A stretch of 64,000 nt of DNA from JBKHDT01 sp046541195. GTDB taxonomy: Bacteria; Pseudomonadota; Gammaproteobacteria; Halothiobacillales; Halothiobacillaceae. Every line of letters starts with the position of its first letter. Within the stretch, counting starts at the first letter, position 1. The translations under genes were made by a program, and so were the position numbers. The stretch covers positions 1-64,000 of the forward strand of contig JBKHDT010000002.1 in the NCBI GenBank assembly GCA_046541195.1, read 5' to 3'. Under the pieces are notes generated by a model. It did not search any database. It saw only the letters and a list, made by a program, of their open reading frames with translations, and was not told where the DNA came from. Below are positions 36,610 through 45,683 of this stretch, piece after piece.

Positions 36610-36939
36610 ATCACTCGCTGAATCGCCCGGGTTTGCAGCCCCCGGAAGTTGTCTTGTCGGCGCACCGTGAAAACCCCGCGCGCCCGTCGCATGCCGCCCG
36701 GCCGAAGCTCGCAGACCTTCGGCCGCACCGGTCCAGCCGCCTGCTGCGACTTTGTCCCGGCTCGTCGCGCAAGTGTACCACTGGCCCGGGCACCTACCCC
36801 GTCAAGACCTGCCCGTCACGACGGCGGACAGGGACCGACCGGCCGCAGGCCGCGTCTGCGAAGACCTGCTCCGCCCCCGGGTGCCGTTCCCGGTCAGACG
36901 GTCACGGGAGAAAATAATTCCCCTGGTGCCCAGACCGGG

Positions 36940-38106
36940 TCAGCCGGCACCGGCCCGCGACTCGCGAAACGGCTTCCAGCTGGCCGGATCGACCGGGCGG
37001 TTGCCTTTGCGCACCTCGAAATAAAGGCCCGGCTCGGCTCGGCCCGCCGTGCGCCCGGACTCCGCAAGAATCTGGCCGCGCTGCACCCGGTCACCTTCGG
37101 CAACCCGCAGCCGGATATTGTGGGCATACAGACTCAGGTATCCGCCGGAATGACGCAGAATCACCATCTGCCCAAGTCCCGACATCCAGTCTGCAAAGAC
37201 AACCTGCCCCTGGGCCACCGCCCGAACCGGCATCCCCCGCTGCGTCTCGAAAAACAGCCCCTCGGACTTGAGGTCGCCGACGCCCAGGGCCGCACCGTAG
37301 CCGCGAAGCACTTTGGCCAGGACGGGAATCCCGTTCTCGTCCACCGGGCCAGCCGGTCCTTGCGGCGCCGGTGCTTCGACGCGCGGTTCGGGCTCGGCCT
37401 CGATGCGCGCAAGCTCGGCTTCCATGCGGGCCTTGCGGTTGCGCAGGTCGGCCAGCCGCGCCTGGCCATCGGCCAGCTGCTCCTCAAGCTCGGACACCCC
37501 GGCGCTTCGACGCGCGCTTGCCGCCTCAAGACTTTTCTTGCGCGCTTCGAGCCGGCCTGTGGTTTCCGCCAGTTGCCGTGACTGTTCCTCGATCGCCGCC
37601 TCGACCTCTGCCAGTTCGGCGCGCGCAGTCTGCCAGCCGGCCAGCTCCGCGCGAATGGGCGCGATCAGGTAGCGCAGATAAAGCAGGTCCCGCTGCGTAT
37701 CGAGCGGATCAGAATCGCCAAGCAGCAATTCGATCACGCCCCGGTCGCCGAGACGGTAAGCCACCTGGAGATGATCCTTCAATGATTCGGAAAGTGCATC
37801 GACACGCGCCGCCAGGGCACTTCGATCGGCACGCAACGCCTCCTGCCTGGCCACCAGTCGCGCCCGCTCGGCTGAGAGCGCCTCGATCCGTTCATTGACC
37901 GTGGCCATCTCACGCTCGGCGGACTCGACCCGTGCGCGCAGGGCCTCCACCCGCTCGCCGATCGATGCCAGTTCATGCGACTGGCGCTCGATGCGGTCGT
38001 CGATGCTCGGCTCGGCCTTGACCACCGTGAACGGCAAGACGGCGATGAGCAGCGCCAGGACGGGCCCGCCCGCCCGCATCGGGCGAATTTTCCTGCACAA
38101 ATTCAT
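36940..38106 (-). CDS. envC: EnvC-like murein hydrolase activator
   Basis: The 388-residue exported protein has a signal peptide (about residues 1-31). A long coiled coil (about 33-240) and a C-terminal LytM/M23 domain (about 265-380) follow. In the LytM domain the zinc ligands are degenerate: the usual HxxxD region reads LFFETQRG, and the final HxH-type motif reads YFEV. It is therefore an amidase activator, not a hydrolase, as known for EnvC. EnvC proteins activate AmiA/AmiB-type amidases at division. It precedes ctpA on the same strand. Confidence 0.87.
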   Translation of the reverse strand: MNLCRKIRPMRAGGPVLALLIAVLPFTVVKAEPSIDDRIERQSHELASIGERVEALRARVESAEREMATVNERIEALSAERARLVARQEALRADRSALAARVDALSESLKDHLQVAYRLGDRGVIELLLGDSDPLDTQRDLLYLRYLIAPIRAELAGWQTARAELAEVEAAIEEQSRQLAETTGRLEARKKSLEAASARRSAGVSELEEQLADGQARLADLRNRKARMEAELARIEAEPEPRVEAPAPQGPAGPVDENGIPVLAKVLRGYGAALGVGDLKSEGLFFETQRGMPVRAVAQGQVVFADWMSGLGQMVILRHSGGYLSLYAHNIRLRVAEGDRVQRGQILAESGRTAGRAEPGLYFEVRKGNRPVDPASWKPFRESRAGAG

Positions 38107-38252
38107 GCGACAGCCGGTTGAATAAAGGTTAGAATTCTACGCAAATTGCCACCCCGAAGCGCGTACTGCGCGGTGCGAAAAAAAGGATGCCTCGTACCCG
38201 GCACGCTTTTTGGCGCGGACCCCAACCGTAACCGGCCGGATTCCCACGACTC

Positions 38253-38582
38253 ATGATGCTCGACGACGACAGTTGCACGCCACGGCTGATGGCCAAGACA
38301 GAGGACATCGAGCGGGCCTCCCGCTCGCTCAAGGCGATGTCGCATCCGCTTCGCCTGAAGATACTCTGCGTCCTGGGCGAGAACGAGGTCAGCGTTCAGG
38401 AAATCGTCGCGGCGGTAGGCACGACCCAGAGCAATATCTCGCAACACCTGGCCATCCTGCGCGACAAGGGCATTCTGGCCTCGCGCAAGGACGCCAACCG
38501 GGTGTTCTACCGGGTATCCGATGCCCGCACGTTGCGACTGATCGGCATGATGCAGGAAGTCTTCTGCCCAAACCTGTCGTAA
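38253..38582 (+). CDS. ArsR-family regulator with the SqrR/BigR/YgaV cysteine pair
   Basis: The 109-residue winged-helix protein has LKAMSHPLRLKILCVLG and the recognition helix region TTQSNISQHLAILRDKG. Cys39 (ILC) and Cys105 (EVFC) lie 66 residues apart. They match the positions and spacing of the cysteine pair through which SqrR, BigR and YgaV sense persulfides by forming a polysulfide link. The metal sites of arsenic or zinc sensors are not evident. The following genes encode a DUF2892 membrane protein and a rhodanese, the parts that E. coli joins in YgaP beside YgaV. ATGs at 38253 and 38256 are equivalent choices. Confidence 0.85.
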   Translation: MMLDDDSCTPRLMAKTEDIERASRSLKAMSHPLRLKILCVLGENEVSVQEIVAAVGTTQSNISQHLAILRDKGILASRKDANRVFYRVSDARTLRLIGMMQEVFCPNLS

Positions 38583-38743
38583 CGGGACCGGCCGGCATGC
38601 CCGGCCCGGTCGTTCACGAATCCATGCGATGATCGTGTGCGGCGGCAGGCGGGCCGGTCAAGGCCATTGCGACCGACGGCGCCTCGACCGGCACGACCCG
38701 AGGGCAAAATGCACATCATCAAGACCCAGAGGAGAAAAACCAC

Positions 38744-38956
38744 ATGACCACTGATCGAATCGTACGAATTGTCGCCGGCGCCATGATCATGCTGACCTTG
38801 ATCCTGGCCCACGTGACCGGCCAGGCGAACCTGGGTCAGCTCAGCTGGCTGTGGCTGACCGCCTTCATCGGCCTGAACCTGTTCCAGAGTGGCTTTACCC
38901 GTTTTTGCCCACTTGACTCGATTCTTGAGAAAATGGGCGTTCGCCGGGCGAGCTGA
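38744..38956 (+). CDS. DUF2892 (YgaP-like) membrane protein
   Basis: The 70-residue protein has two hydrophobic helices (VRIVAGAMIMLTLILAHV and LSWLWLTAFIGLNLFQ), separated by a short loop, and the C-terminal motif FCPLDSILEKMG. It is the stand-alone form of the membrane domain found at the C-terminus of rhodanese protein YgaP. The ribosome site (gaggaga) is strong. It lies 161 bases after the ArsR-type gene and 197 bases before the rhodanese gene. Confidence 0.87.
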   Translation: MTTDRIVRIVAGAMIMLTLILAHVTGQANLGQLSWLWLTAFIGLNLFQSGFTRFCPLDSILEKMGVRRAS

Positions 38957-39153
38957 CCCGGTGGACCCGGGCGCAACGATCGCGCCCGAGCTTGAAAAAA
39001 CGCTGAAGACAAAAACCGCGCGGGACAAGGCGCATGGCGCCGGGAGCACCCGGGCCAGCGGGGCGGACACAAGCTGCATGCAACGTGCCGACCTGCCTGT
39101 GCAGCCGCCCTCTCGACGGTTTCCTTCACTAAAATGACTGGCAGAGCGGGCCC

Positions 39154-39582
39154 ATGGCTGAGTTCATCGATTTTCTCGCGCGTCACTGGATGCTCACCGC
39201 GGCGGCGGTCGTGATTGTGGCGATGCTCATTACAACCGAAGTCTTGAAAAAAATGCGCAAGTTCAAGGACGTCTCCGTGACCCAGGCCGCCCGGATGGTG
39301 GGCGACGAGAACACCCTGGTGCTCGACTGCCGCGAACCCGACGAGCACCGGGCGGGCCACATTCGCGGCTGCGTGCTGATCCCGGTCGGTTCGCTCAAGG
39401 AGCGGCTCCAGGAAATCGAGCGGTTTCGGGAAAAGCCGGTACTGGTCTACTGCCGCTCCGGGAACCGCTCGGTCACGGCATCCAACATCCTGACCGCTGC
39501 CGGCTTCACCGACGTCTCGAACATGCTCGGTGGCATCCAGGCATGGGAAAGCGAAAACTATCCGGTCAAGCGCAAGAAGTGA
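39154..39582 (+). CDS. Membrane-anchored rhodanese-like protein (YibN-like)
   Basis: The 142-residue protein has an N-terminal membrane helix (about residues 12-30) and a cytoplasmic rhodanese domain. The active-site loop CRSGNR holds the persulfide-forming Cys100. It probably handles sulfane sulfur. It resembles YibN, which in gammaproteobacteria heads the yibN-grxC-secB-gpsA group. Here the same order appears with a thioredoxin in the second place. Its neighbours on the other side are sulfur-sensor-like genes, so it may belong to both contexts. Confidence 0.87.
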   Translation: MAEFIDFLARHWMLTAAAVVIVAMLITTEVLKKMRKFKDVSVTQAARMVGDENTLVLDCREPDEHRAGHIRGCVLIPVGSLKERLQEIERFREKPVLVYCRSGNRSVTASNILTAAGFTDVSNMLGGIQAWESENYPVKRKK

Positions 39583-39604
39583 GCCCCGGCGACACGGCAT
39601 GGCC

Positions 39605-40042
39605 ATGAGCGAACAAACCATTCACGTCTCCTGTCCGGGCTGCGGCGCGACAAATCGGGTTCCCCGGGACCGGATCGGCGCCGGCCAGTGCGGACGCTGC
39701 CACGCGCAGCTGTTTCCGGGCAGGCCGATGGAACTCGACCCCGACAGGCTGCAGCGCCAGATCGCCCGCAGTGACCTGCCCCTGCTGCTCGACTGCTGGG
39801 CCGAGTGGTGCGGCCCCTGCCGGATGATCGCGCCCGTACTGGATCAACTGGCGGCCAATCATCCCGGCCTGCGCGTCGGCAAACTCGATACCGAGCGCCA
39901 CGGGCAGGTCGCCGCGAGCCTGGGCATTCGCAGCATCCCGACCCTGATCCTGTTTGCGGGCGGCAGGGAAGTTGCACGCAGCAGCGGCGTGATGTCGCTG
40001 GCGCAGCTGGAACAGTGGCTCAGACAACACGGCGGGCTGTGA
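39605..40042 (+). CDS. trxC: Thioredoxin 2 (TrxC type)
   Basis: The 145-residue protein has an N-terminal zinc-binding extension (Cys10, Cys13, Cys29, Cys32) and then a thioredoxin domain with the redox motif WCGPC (Cys69, Cys72). The cis-Pro segment SIPTLILFAGG is also present. This is the TrxC architecture. In-frame ATGs exist at 39599 and 39605; the second gives the family-like start MSEQTIHVSC. It lies between the rhodanese gene and secB, where many relatives carry glutaredoxin grxC. Confidence 0.9.
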   Translation: MSEQTIHVSCPGCGATNRVPRDRIGAGQCGRCHAQLFPGRPMELDPDRLQRQIARSDLPLLLDCWAEWCGPCRMIAPVLDQLAANHPGLRVGKLDTERHGQVAASLGIRSIPTLILFAGGREVARSSGVMSLAQLEQWLRQHGGL

Positions 40043-40100
40043 CCAGCCCGTCCCGCCCGCCTGACTTTCCCGACACACGATTCAAACGGAGTGCCCGACC

Positions 40101-40592
40101 ATGGCCGAACAAACCCCGGAAAACGGCGCATCAGCCGGTGAGGACAAGCAGTTCGCGATCCAGAAGATCTACCTGAAGGACTGTTCCTTCGAGTCTCCGA
40201 ACTCACCGAAGTCCTTCACGCTCAACGAGTGGAACCCGAACATCAGCGTGCAGGTCGGCAATGCCGCGGCCGGACTGGGCGAAAACCAGTACGAGGTCGC
40301 CCTGACGATCACGGTGACCGCTTCGCAGGACGAGCAGACCCTGTATCTCGCCGAAGTCCAGTATGCCGGGATCTTCGGCATCACCGGTTTCGGGCGCCCC
40401 GAGCTTGAGCACATGCTCGGCGCCTACTGCCCGAACCTGCTGCTGCCGTACGTACGCGAGTCGGTGTCTGACCTGATCGTCAAGGGTGGCTTCCCGCAGT
40501 ACCTGCTGCAACCGATCAACTTCGACGCGCTACTCGCGCAGCACCGCCAGCAGCAGGCCGCGCAGGCGGAAGCACCGGCCACTCCCCAGTAA
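40101..40592 (+). CDS. secB: Protein-export chaperone SecB
   Basis: SecB keeps preproteins unfolded and delivers them to SecA. The 163-residue product matches the family in length. The core IQKIYLKDCSFESPN is followed by the beta-sheet region and FPQYLLQPINFDALLAQ near the C-terminus. It is followed by gpsA after 12 bases, the standard secB-gpsA pairing. Confidence 0.96.
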   Translation: MAEQTPENGASAGEDKQFAIQKIYLKDCSFESPNSPKSFTLNEWNPNISVQVGNAAAGLGENQYEVALTITVTASQDEQTLYLAEVQYAGIFGITGFGRPELEHMLGAYCPNLLLPYVRESVSDLIVKGGFPQYLLQPINFDALLAQHRQQQAAQAEAPATPQ

Positions 40593-40604
40593 GACGGCGG
40601 CACC

Positions 40605-41603
40605 ATGGAGCACACGACCGTTGTCGTGGGCGCCGGCTCCTGGGGCACGGCGCTCGCCTTGCGCATCGGGCGTGACGGCGCCCCCGTCTGGCTGGTCGGT
40701 CGCGACCGGCAGGTCATGGAAGAAATGGCCGCCCGACGCGAGAACGCACGCTATCTGCCCGGGCACGAGCTTGGTCCGTCGATCCGCCCGACCACGGACC
40801 TGGAGCGCGCGGTGGACGAGGCAGACCAGATCTGGCTTGTGCTGCCCACCAGCGCCATCGCACCCTTCATCGATCAGTGGGGCCATGTCCTGCCTGCCGG
40901 GGCCGGCTACGTCTCGGCCAGCAAGGGCTTTGAACATGGCACCGGCCGGCGCATCAGCGAGATGATTTCTGACGCGCTGCCGAACGCGCCCTTCGCCGTG
41001 CTCTCGGGGCCATCGTTCGCGGCCGAGGTCGCGGCGGGCGTTCCCAGCGCGGTGGCCGTGGCCAGTGCCGATCCGAAGTTTGCACACGCGGTGGCGGACC
41101 GGGTACACGGGCATCGTTTCCGGGCGTACACCACCAGCGACGTGCTGGGTGTCGAGCTCGGCGGCAGCCTGAAGAACGTGCTGGCCATTGCCGCCGGAGT
41201 CTCGGACGGGTTCCGCTTTGGCGCCAACGCGCGCGCTGCACTGATCACTCGCGGCCTGGCGGAGATCATGCGGCTGGGTGATGCGATGGGCGCGCAGCGA
41301 CAGACACTGATGGGCATGGCCGGCATGGGCGACCTGGTGCTGACCTGCACGGATGACCAGTCCCGCAATCGGCGCCTGGGCCTGCTGCTGGCCGAGGGCC
41401 TCAGCCCGGAGGCGGCCTGCGACCGGATCGGCCAGACCGTCGAAGGCATCCACGCGGCTGCGGAGGTCAGACGCCTGGCGGGCCGTCACGGTGTCGACAT
41501 GCCGATCTCGGCGGCGGTGCAGCAGGTACTCTTTGACCACCTGCCCGCCCGCAAGGCCGTCGAGGCGCTCCTCGATCGAGACCAGCGCGACGAAGGCGTC
41601 TGA
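40605..41603 (+). CDS. gpsA: Glycerol-3-phosphate dehydrogenase [NAD(P)+]
   Basis: GpsA makes sn-glycerol 3-phosphate from dihydroxyacetone phosphate for phospholipid synthesis. The 332-residue product has the dinucleotide loop GAGSWGT at residues 8-14. The conserved LSGPSFAAEV and the catalytic-domain segment GVELGGSLKNVLAIAAG, with the active-site Lys, are present. It follows secB closely and is likely co-transcribed with it. Confidence 0.96.
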   Translation: MEHTTVVVGAGSWGTALALRIGRDGAPVWLVGRDRQVMEEMAARRENARYLPGHELGPSIRPTTDLERAVDEADQIWLVLPTSAIAPFIDQWGHVLPAGAGYVSASKGFEHGTGRRISEMISDALPNAPFAVLSGPSFAAEVAAGVPSAVAVASADPKFAHAVADRVHGHRFRAYTTSDVLGVELGGSLKNVLAIAAGVSDGFRFGANARAALITRGLAEIMRLGDAMGAQRQTLMGMAGMGDLVLTCTDDQSRNRRLGLLLAEGLSPEAACDRIGQTVEGIHAAAEVRRLAGRHGVDMPISAAVQQVLFDHLPARKAVEALLDRDQRDEGV

Positions 41604-41643
41604 CAGACCGCGCGCCGGGAAAGCCGGGCCCCTTGAGCCTGCT

Positions 41644-41937
41644 TCAGCCGGCTCCCCGCCCGGCCCGGATCCCGGCCTTGACATTGTCCCAGCTGGCCCA
41701 GTTGTCCTCGCCCGGCGGCAGCTGCAGGTGATAGCCGATGGTGCGCAGGTTGTCGCAGACCACGTTCACGTCCTCGCGCGCGAGCTTGCGATCCGGCGTC
41801 AGTTCAAGTTCCATGACTGGCCGGGGGTCTCCCATGCGCTCCATGATCGGACGCGCCACGCAGTCAAAATCCCCCTCTCTGGCCAGATAGAGGTACAGCC
41901 CCTCGCGACGGCTGCTGCGGTAGATCCAGGTTTTCAA
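41644..41937 (-). CDS. YcgL domain-containing protein
   Basis: The 97-residue protein begins with the YcgL-type sequence KTWIYRSSRREGLYLYLARE and continues with MELELTPDRKLAREDV and GYHLQLPPGED. I propose a TTG start at 41937, because the family starts directly before KTWIYRS and a ribosome site (GGGAG) lies upstream; the next in-frame ATG is about 90 bases further. The function is unknown. It lies downstream of fbp on the same strand but beyond the fbp terminator. Confidence 0.83.
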   Translation of the reverse strand: MKTWIYRSSRREGLYLYLAREGDFDCVARPIMERMGDPRPVMELELTPDRKLAREDVNVVCDNLRTIGYHLQLPPGEDNWASWDNVKAGIRAGRGAG

Positions 41938-42017
41938 GGTTTGGCTCCCGTTCCGAAATGCATGCCGGCGACCGCCAGCGGATCGAGCGGGCGTACCGGC
42001 AGACAATGAAATGAAAA

Positions 42018-42038
42018 GACCCCGCATCAAGCGGGGTC
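42018..42038 (-). terminator. Rho-independent terminator of fbp
   Basis: The stem gaccccgc / gcggggtc has a five-base loop. On the minus strand it is followed by a T-rich tract (TCTTTTC). It lies 51 bases after the fbp stop. Confidence 0.75.
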
Positions 42039-42088
42039 CGGGTCAATGGGCGCACCCGGCGGCAAGCCGAACGGGCCGCCGACCGGGA

Positions 42089-43093
42089 TCAGCCTTCCTT
42101 GTGGTAGTCCCAGATGCGCTGTACCTCGTTCCTGGAACCGAGGATGACCGGCACACGCTGGTGCAGCTTCTCGGGCTGCATTTCGAGGATCCGCTCGGGC
42201 CCGGTGATGGAAAGACCACCGGCCTGCTCGACGATCATCGACATCGGGTTGGCCTCGTACATCAGGCGCAGCTTGCCACCCTTTTCGCGCGTCTTGCTGT
42301 CGATCGGGTACATGAACACCCCGCCGCGGGTCAGGATGCGGTGTACTTCCGCCACCATCGAGGCCACCCAGCGCATGTTGAAGTCGCGACCGCGCGGACC
42401 TTCCTTGCCCTTGAGGCACTCGTCGATATAGCGCTGAACCGGCGCGTCCCAGAACCGCTGGTTGGACATGTTGATGGCAAACTCGCTGGTTTCCTCGGCA
42501 AGGCGGATATCCGCATGGGTGAGGATGAACTCGCCGAGCTCCCGGTCCAGCGTGAAGCCGTTCACACCGTTGCCGATGGTCAGTACCAGGATGGTCGAGG
42601 GCCCGTAGGTCACGTAGCCGGCGGCGACCTGCTCGGTGCCCGGCTTCAGGAAGTCCTCCTCGGACGGGTCGGCCTTGCCCTCCGGCGCCTTGAGGATCGA
42701 AAAGATCGTGCCGACCGTGACGTTCACGTCGATGTTCGACGAGCCATCCAGTGGATCGTAGGTGCACAGGTACCTGCCCCGGGCAAGCTCGGCGGGCAGC
42801 TGGTAAACCTCGTCCATCTCCTCGGAGGCCAGCGCGGCGACCTGGCCACCCTCGGCCAGAATCCGGGTGAACTCGTCGTTGGAGATGATATCGAGCTTCT
42901 TCTGGGTCTCGCCCTGGACGTTCTCGGTTTCCGCCGAACCGAGAATTCCGATCAGGTTGCCCTTGCCCACCTGCGAGGAGATGAGCTTGCAGGCAGAGGC
43001 GATGTCGCCCATCAGCAGCGTGAAGTCCGTGTCGATACGACCGGCGCGGACTTGCGCGGCAAGATACTGCGACAGACTGGGATTGCTGGACAT
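42089..43093 (-). CDS. fbp: Fructose-1,6-bisphosphatase class I
   Basis: This enzyme hydrolyses fructose 1,6-bisphosphate to fructose 6-phosphate in gluconeogenesis and the Calvin cycle. The 334-residue product has the metal and substrate motif DPLDGSSNIDVN. The acidic Glu pair (ALASEEMDEV) and the sugar-phosphate site near GGVFMYPIDSKTREKGGKLR follow. It stands alone with its own terminator. With phosphoribulokinase at 28 kb it supports an operating Calvin cycle. Confidence 0.97.
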   Translation of the reverse strand: MSSNPSLSQYLAAQVRAGRIDTDFTLLMGDIASACKLISSQVGKGNLIGILGSAETENVQGETQKKLDIISNDEFTRILAEGGQVAALASEEMDEVYQLPAELARGRYLCTYDPLDGSSNIDVNVTVGTIFSILKAPEGKADPSEEDFLKPGTEQVAAGYVTYGPSTILVLTIGNGVNGFTLDRELGEFILTHADIRLAEETSEFAINMSNQRFWDAPVQRYIDECLKGKEGPRGRDFNMRWVASMVAEVHRILTRGGVFMYPIDSKTREKGGKLRLMYEANPMSMIVEQAGGLSITGPERILEMQPEKLHQRVPVILGSRNEVQRIWDYHKEG

Positions 43094-43662
43094 GTGATTG
43101 ACTCCTTGGCGTGTCGTGCTTCGTGATTATCGGATCGAACATTCCGGCCGCGCCAGCCGCTGCCGGCGATTCGGGCCGCCGCGCAACCCCTGATCGACTC
43201 GGGGCGGCACCTGTCGCGCAGGCGGGCCACGGCCGCTTCCCTGGCCATGAACGGGCCTGGCCATGAACTGATCGGTGACGCGACCTGAACCCCCGACGGG
43301 CCCAACCCCTGCTTCCCGGCAGCCGGTGGCACCCCGGGATCGTCGCCTCCGGCGACCGCGGCATCATTACAGTGCGATCTTACCGCAAATCCAACCGTTT
43401 CGGGGCACCCGGCAGTCGAGCGCTGCTGTTCGTCTTGCTCTGGCCGGAGGATGGCGGCTATCCTCTTGCATGGCATTCGTCGACTGGCCTGCGAAGCGAC
43501 GCCACAGGCCGACACCGCCGCGTGCAAGCCCGCGCCATCGGCGCGACGGGAACATCGGCCCGTTCGCCACAGCCTTCCGGACGCTTGCCGGCAACGGTCT
43601 GCGCGACCGAAAGACTCCGGGACAGGAATCGGAGGCCACAACAGGGGAGTCAGGACCGGACC
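43094..43662. other. Divergent intergenic region upstream of fbp and the PilZ gene
   Basis: About 570 bases have no recognisable gene. A 12-base phrase (ctggccatgaac) occurs twice, near 43241 and 43257, about 17 bases apart. It should contain the promoters of fbp (-) and of the PilZ gene (+), but I see no strong consensus. Open frames across it are GC artefacts. Confidence 0.5.
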
Positions 43663-44400
43663 ATGGGTCAGGACGATGAAAACATCACGACCGTAAAGAG
43701 TCGCAGGATCATATCCAAGATCATGACCCGTCATTTTGATGCGCGGGGCCGGTTCCGGCTGCGCGCGCAGGACGAAACGGGCGACGAGCACCAGGGCGAG
43801 ACCCGCTTCGTGAAGCATGACGCGGACGAAGGCGTGATCATGGTGGAGGCCTTGCAGAGCGTGACCGGACGCCACCTGGAAATGGCAGACCGGATCGAGG
43901 TACGCGGGGTGCTCGACTCGCTGCTGACCTGGTTTCAGACCGGCCGGCTCGAGACGGTACGCGAGGGTGACGACCGCTATTACGTGATCCCCTATCCGGA
44001 CGAATTGTACCGACTGCAACGTCGCAACGCGTTCCGCATTCCGCTGCCCCGCACCCTGACCTCACAAATCGAGGCGCACATCGGCGAGGAAACGACGCCG
44101 GTCCAGCGTGATATCCGCACCCGGATCTTCGACCTGTCGGCCACCGGAGCGGCGATCCTGGTGACCCAGGACGATGCCGAATGGCTGGAGGTGGGCACGC
44201 GGCTTTCCGGCGCCCGTCTGTATGTCGAGGGCCTGCTCGACATCGTGGTCACCATGGAGGTACGCAATCACCGGCCGGGGATGAAGGACGACGAGGTGCT
44301 CGTCGGGGTGCATTTCGAGACGCTGGGTGCCACGGAGGGACACGCCCTGCAGCGCGCGGTCATGGAAATCCAGCGCACGTCCCTGCTGGCGGGCGACTGA
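43663..44400 (+). CDS. YcgR-like PilZ-domain cyclic di-GMP receptor
   Basis: The 245-residue product has an N-terminal YcgR-type domain and a C-terminal PilZ domain. The two cyclic di-GMP-binding motifs are intact: RRNAFR (RxxxR) and, about 35 residues later, DLSATG ([D/N]xSxxG). Such proteins act as cyclic di-GMP-dependent brakes on motility or regulate surface behaviour. The start at 43663 is supported by a purine-rich ribosome site; the frame is open upstream without family features. No flagellar genes are nearby. The gene may read out the cyclic di-GMP made or degraded by the 51-58 kb island. Confidence 0.85.
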   Translation: MGQDDENITTVKSRRIISKIMTRHFDARGRFRLRAQDETGDEHQGETRFVKHDADEGVIMVEALQSVTGRHLEMADRIEVRGVLDSLLTWFQTGRLETVREGDDRYYVIPYPDELYRLQRRNAFRIPLPRTLTSQIEAHIGEETTPVQRDIRTRIFDLSATGAAILVTQDDAEWLEVGTRLSGARLYVEGLLDIVVTMEVRNHRPGMKDDEVLVGVHFETLGATEGHALQRAVMEIQRTSLLAGD

Positions 44401-44497
44401 TCGCCCGCGGGCACTGCCTCCGGATCGGCGCCGCGCCATAGGGGCCCGCAGCGGCTTTCAGGTCGTCACGCGGTTCCCGTCGGCGATCCCGGGCGGG

Positions 44498-45415
44498 TCA
44501 AAGGGCCTCGACAGACAGGCGCGTACCGAGACGCACGGTCTCTCCCGGCGCGACCAGCACGGCATCGTCAGCCGCATTGGTTGCCTCGATGCAGACCATG
44601 CCCCGGTAGTCCTCCGCCTCCATGCCCGAAAGGCTTGCGGCCTTTTCCCGCCAGGGCGTCCACACCACCGTCGAGCGGCTGCCGGTTTTCTCCACCCGGA
44701 TCTGACGCTGCCCGGCCGGATCATGCAGGATCAGCGGATTCTCCGTGTCCAGATAGATCCGGTCCATCTCGCCCGCGAAGCGAATCACCGCCTCGGCCTC
44801 ACGACGCCGCGCCATCCCGGCAAGCTTGTCCAGGTAGGGCCGGGCCTGGAGTCCATCCAGGAAGGCCAGGTGCAGGTCTTTCACCGAAAGGTAGGTATGC
44901 AGACCCTGGGTCAGGGTAAATGGCACATGGTTGACGTTCTGGGTGATCAGGGTCAGCTCGGCTGCTGCGCCCAGCTTCATCGTCAGGGTCAGCCTGAAGT
45001 CATGCGGCCAGATGCTCAGGCCCGCCGGATCACTGCCGAGGGTGAAGGTCAGGGTCACTGCGTCGCTGTCCGACTCGACCGCGGACACCGCCCACTGCCG
45101 CTCACGGGCAAATCCGTGGGCACCGGAATGCTCGGGGTGGTTGCCGAACCACGGCCAGCAGACGGGAACGCCGCCCCGCACCGGCCTGCCCACCAGGAAC
45201 TGGGCCGACTCACTCACCCAGGTCACCGGCCTGCCGTGCGCCTGTGCGACGTTGGGCTGCCACTCAAGCAGCTGGGCACCTTGCAGCGCCACGCGCGCTT
45301 GCGCCCGCGGATGAGAAACGACCACCTCGTCCAGTTCGCCCCGTTCACGAACGAAGCGGACAATGCCGGGCAAACCGAACTGTTCTTCAAGTCCGGCGAG
45401 ATCCTGTTGCGCCAT
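44498..45415 (-). CDS. D-hexose-6-phosphate mutarotase (YeaD-like)
   Basis: The 305-residue aldose-1-epimerase-fold protein interconverts anomers of hexose 6-phosphates. Family features are GGVPVCWPWFGNH and GAHGFARERQW with the active His. A C-terminal Glu follows in MVCIEATNA. I use the ATG at 45415 (MAQQDLAGLEEQFG); the upstream extension to 45475 has no family resemblance. It lies downstream of a gene for a glycogen-binding-type domain on the same strand. Confidence 0.87.
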   Translation of the reverse strand: MAQQDLAGLEEQFGLPGIVRFVRERGELDEVVVSHPRAQARVALQGAQLLEWQPNVAQAHGRPVTWVSESAQFLVGRPVRGGVPVCWPWFGNHPEHSGAHGFARERQWAVSAVESDSDAVTLTFTLGSDPAGLSIWPHDFRLTLTMKLGAAAELTLITQNVNHVPFTLTQGLHTYLSVKDLHLAFLDGLQARPYLDKLAGMARRREAEAVIRFAGEMDRIYLDTENPLILHDPAGQRQIRVEKTGSRSTVVWTPWREKAASLSGMEAEDYRGMVCIEATNAADDAVLVAPGETVRLGTRLSVEAL

Positions 45416-45683
45416 GGTTCCGGGCTCCTTGTCTGTCGAATCGAAAGGCCGGGTCCGGGAAGACCCGACCGGCAATGCGTCCCCAGGACGGTCCGGGGCG
45501 CGTCATCAGCCTGCCCGCATCGCACCGGGCGGCATGTCAGTGCAAGACGGGGCCGGAACATGGCGGGAAGACCTGGTTGCCCGTGCGCCATCCAGATCCA
45601 GGCCGGGCATCCGATGGACAACCACCTCGCACGCCCCGCCTTCGGGACGAACGGAACCTGGCACGCCGGCTGGCGGATTGCGC

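Noticed and set aside
36940..38106. Active M23 peptidase
   Set aside because: The zinc-ligand positions of the LytM domain are replaced (LFFETQRG and YFEV), so the protein is an EnvC-type activator, which is usual and not a novelty.
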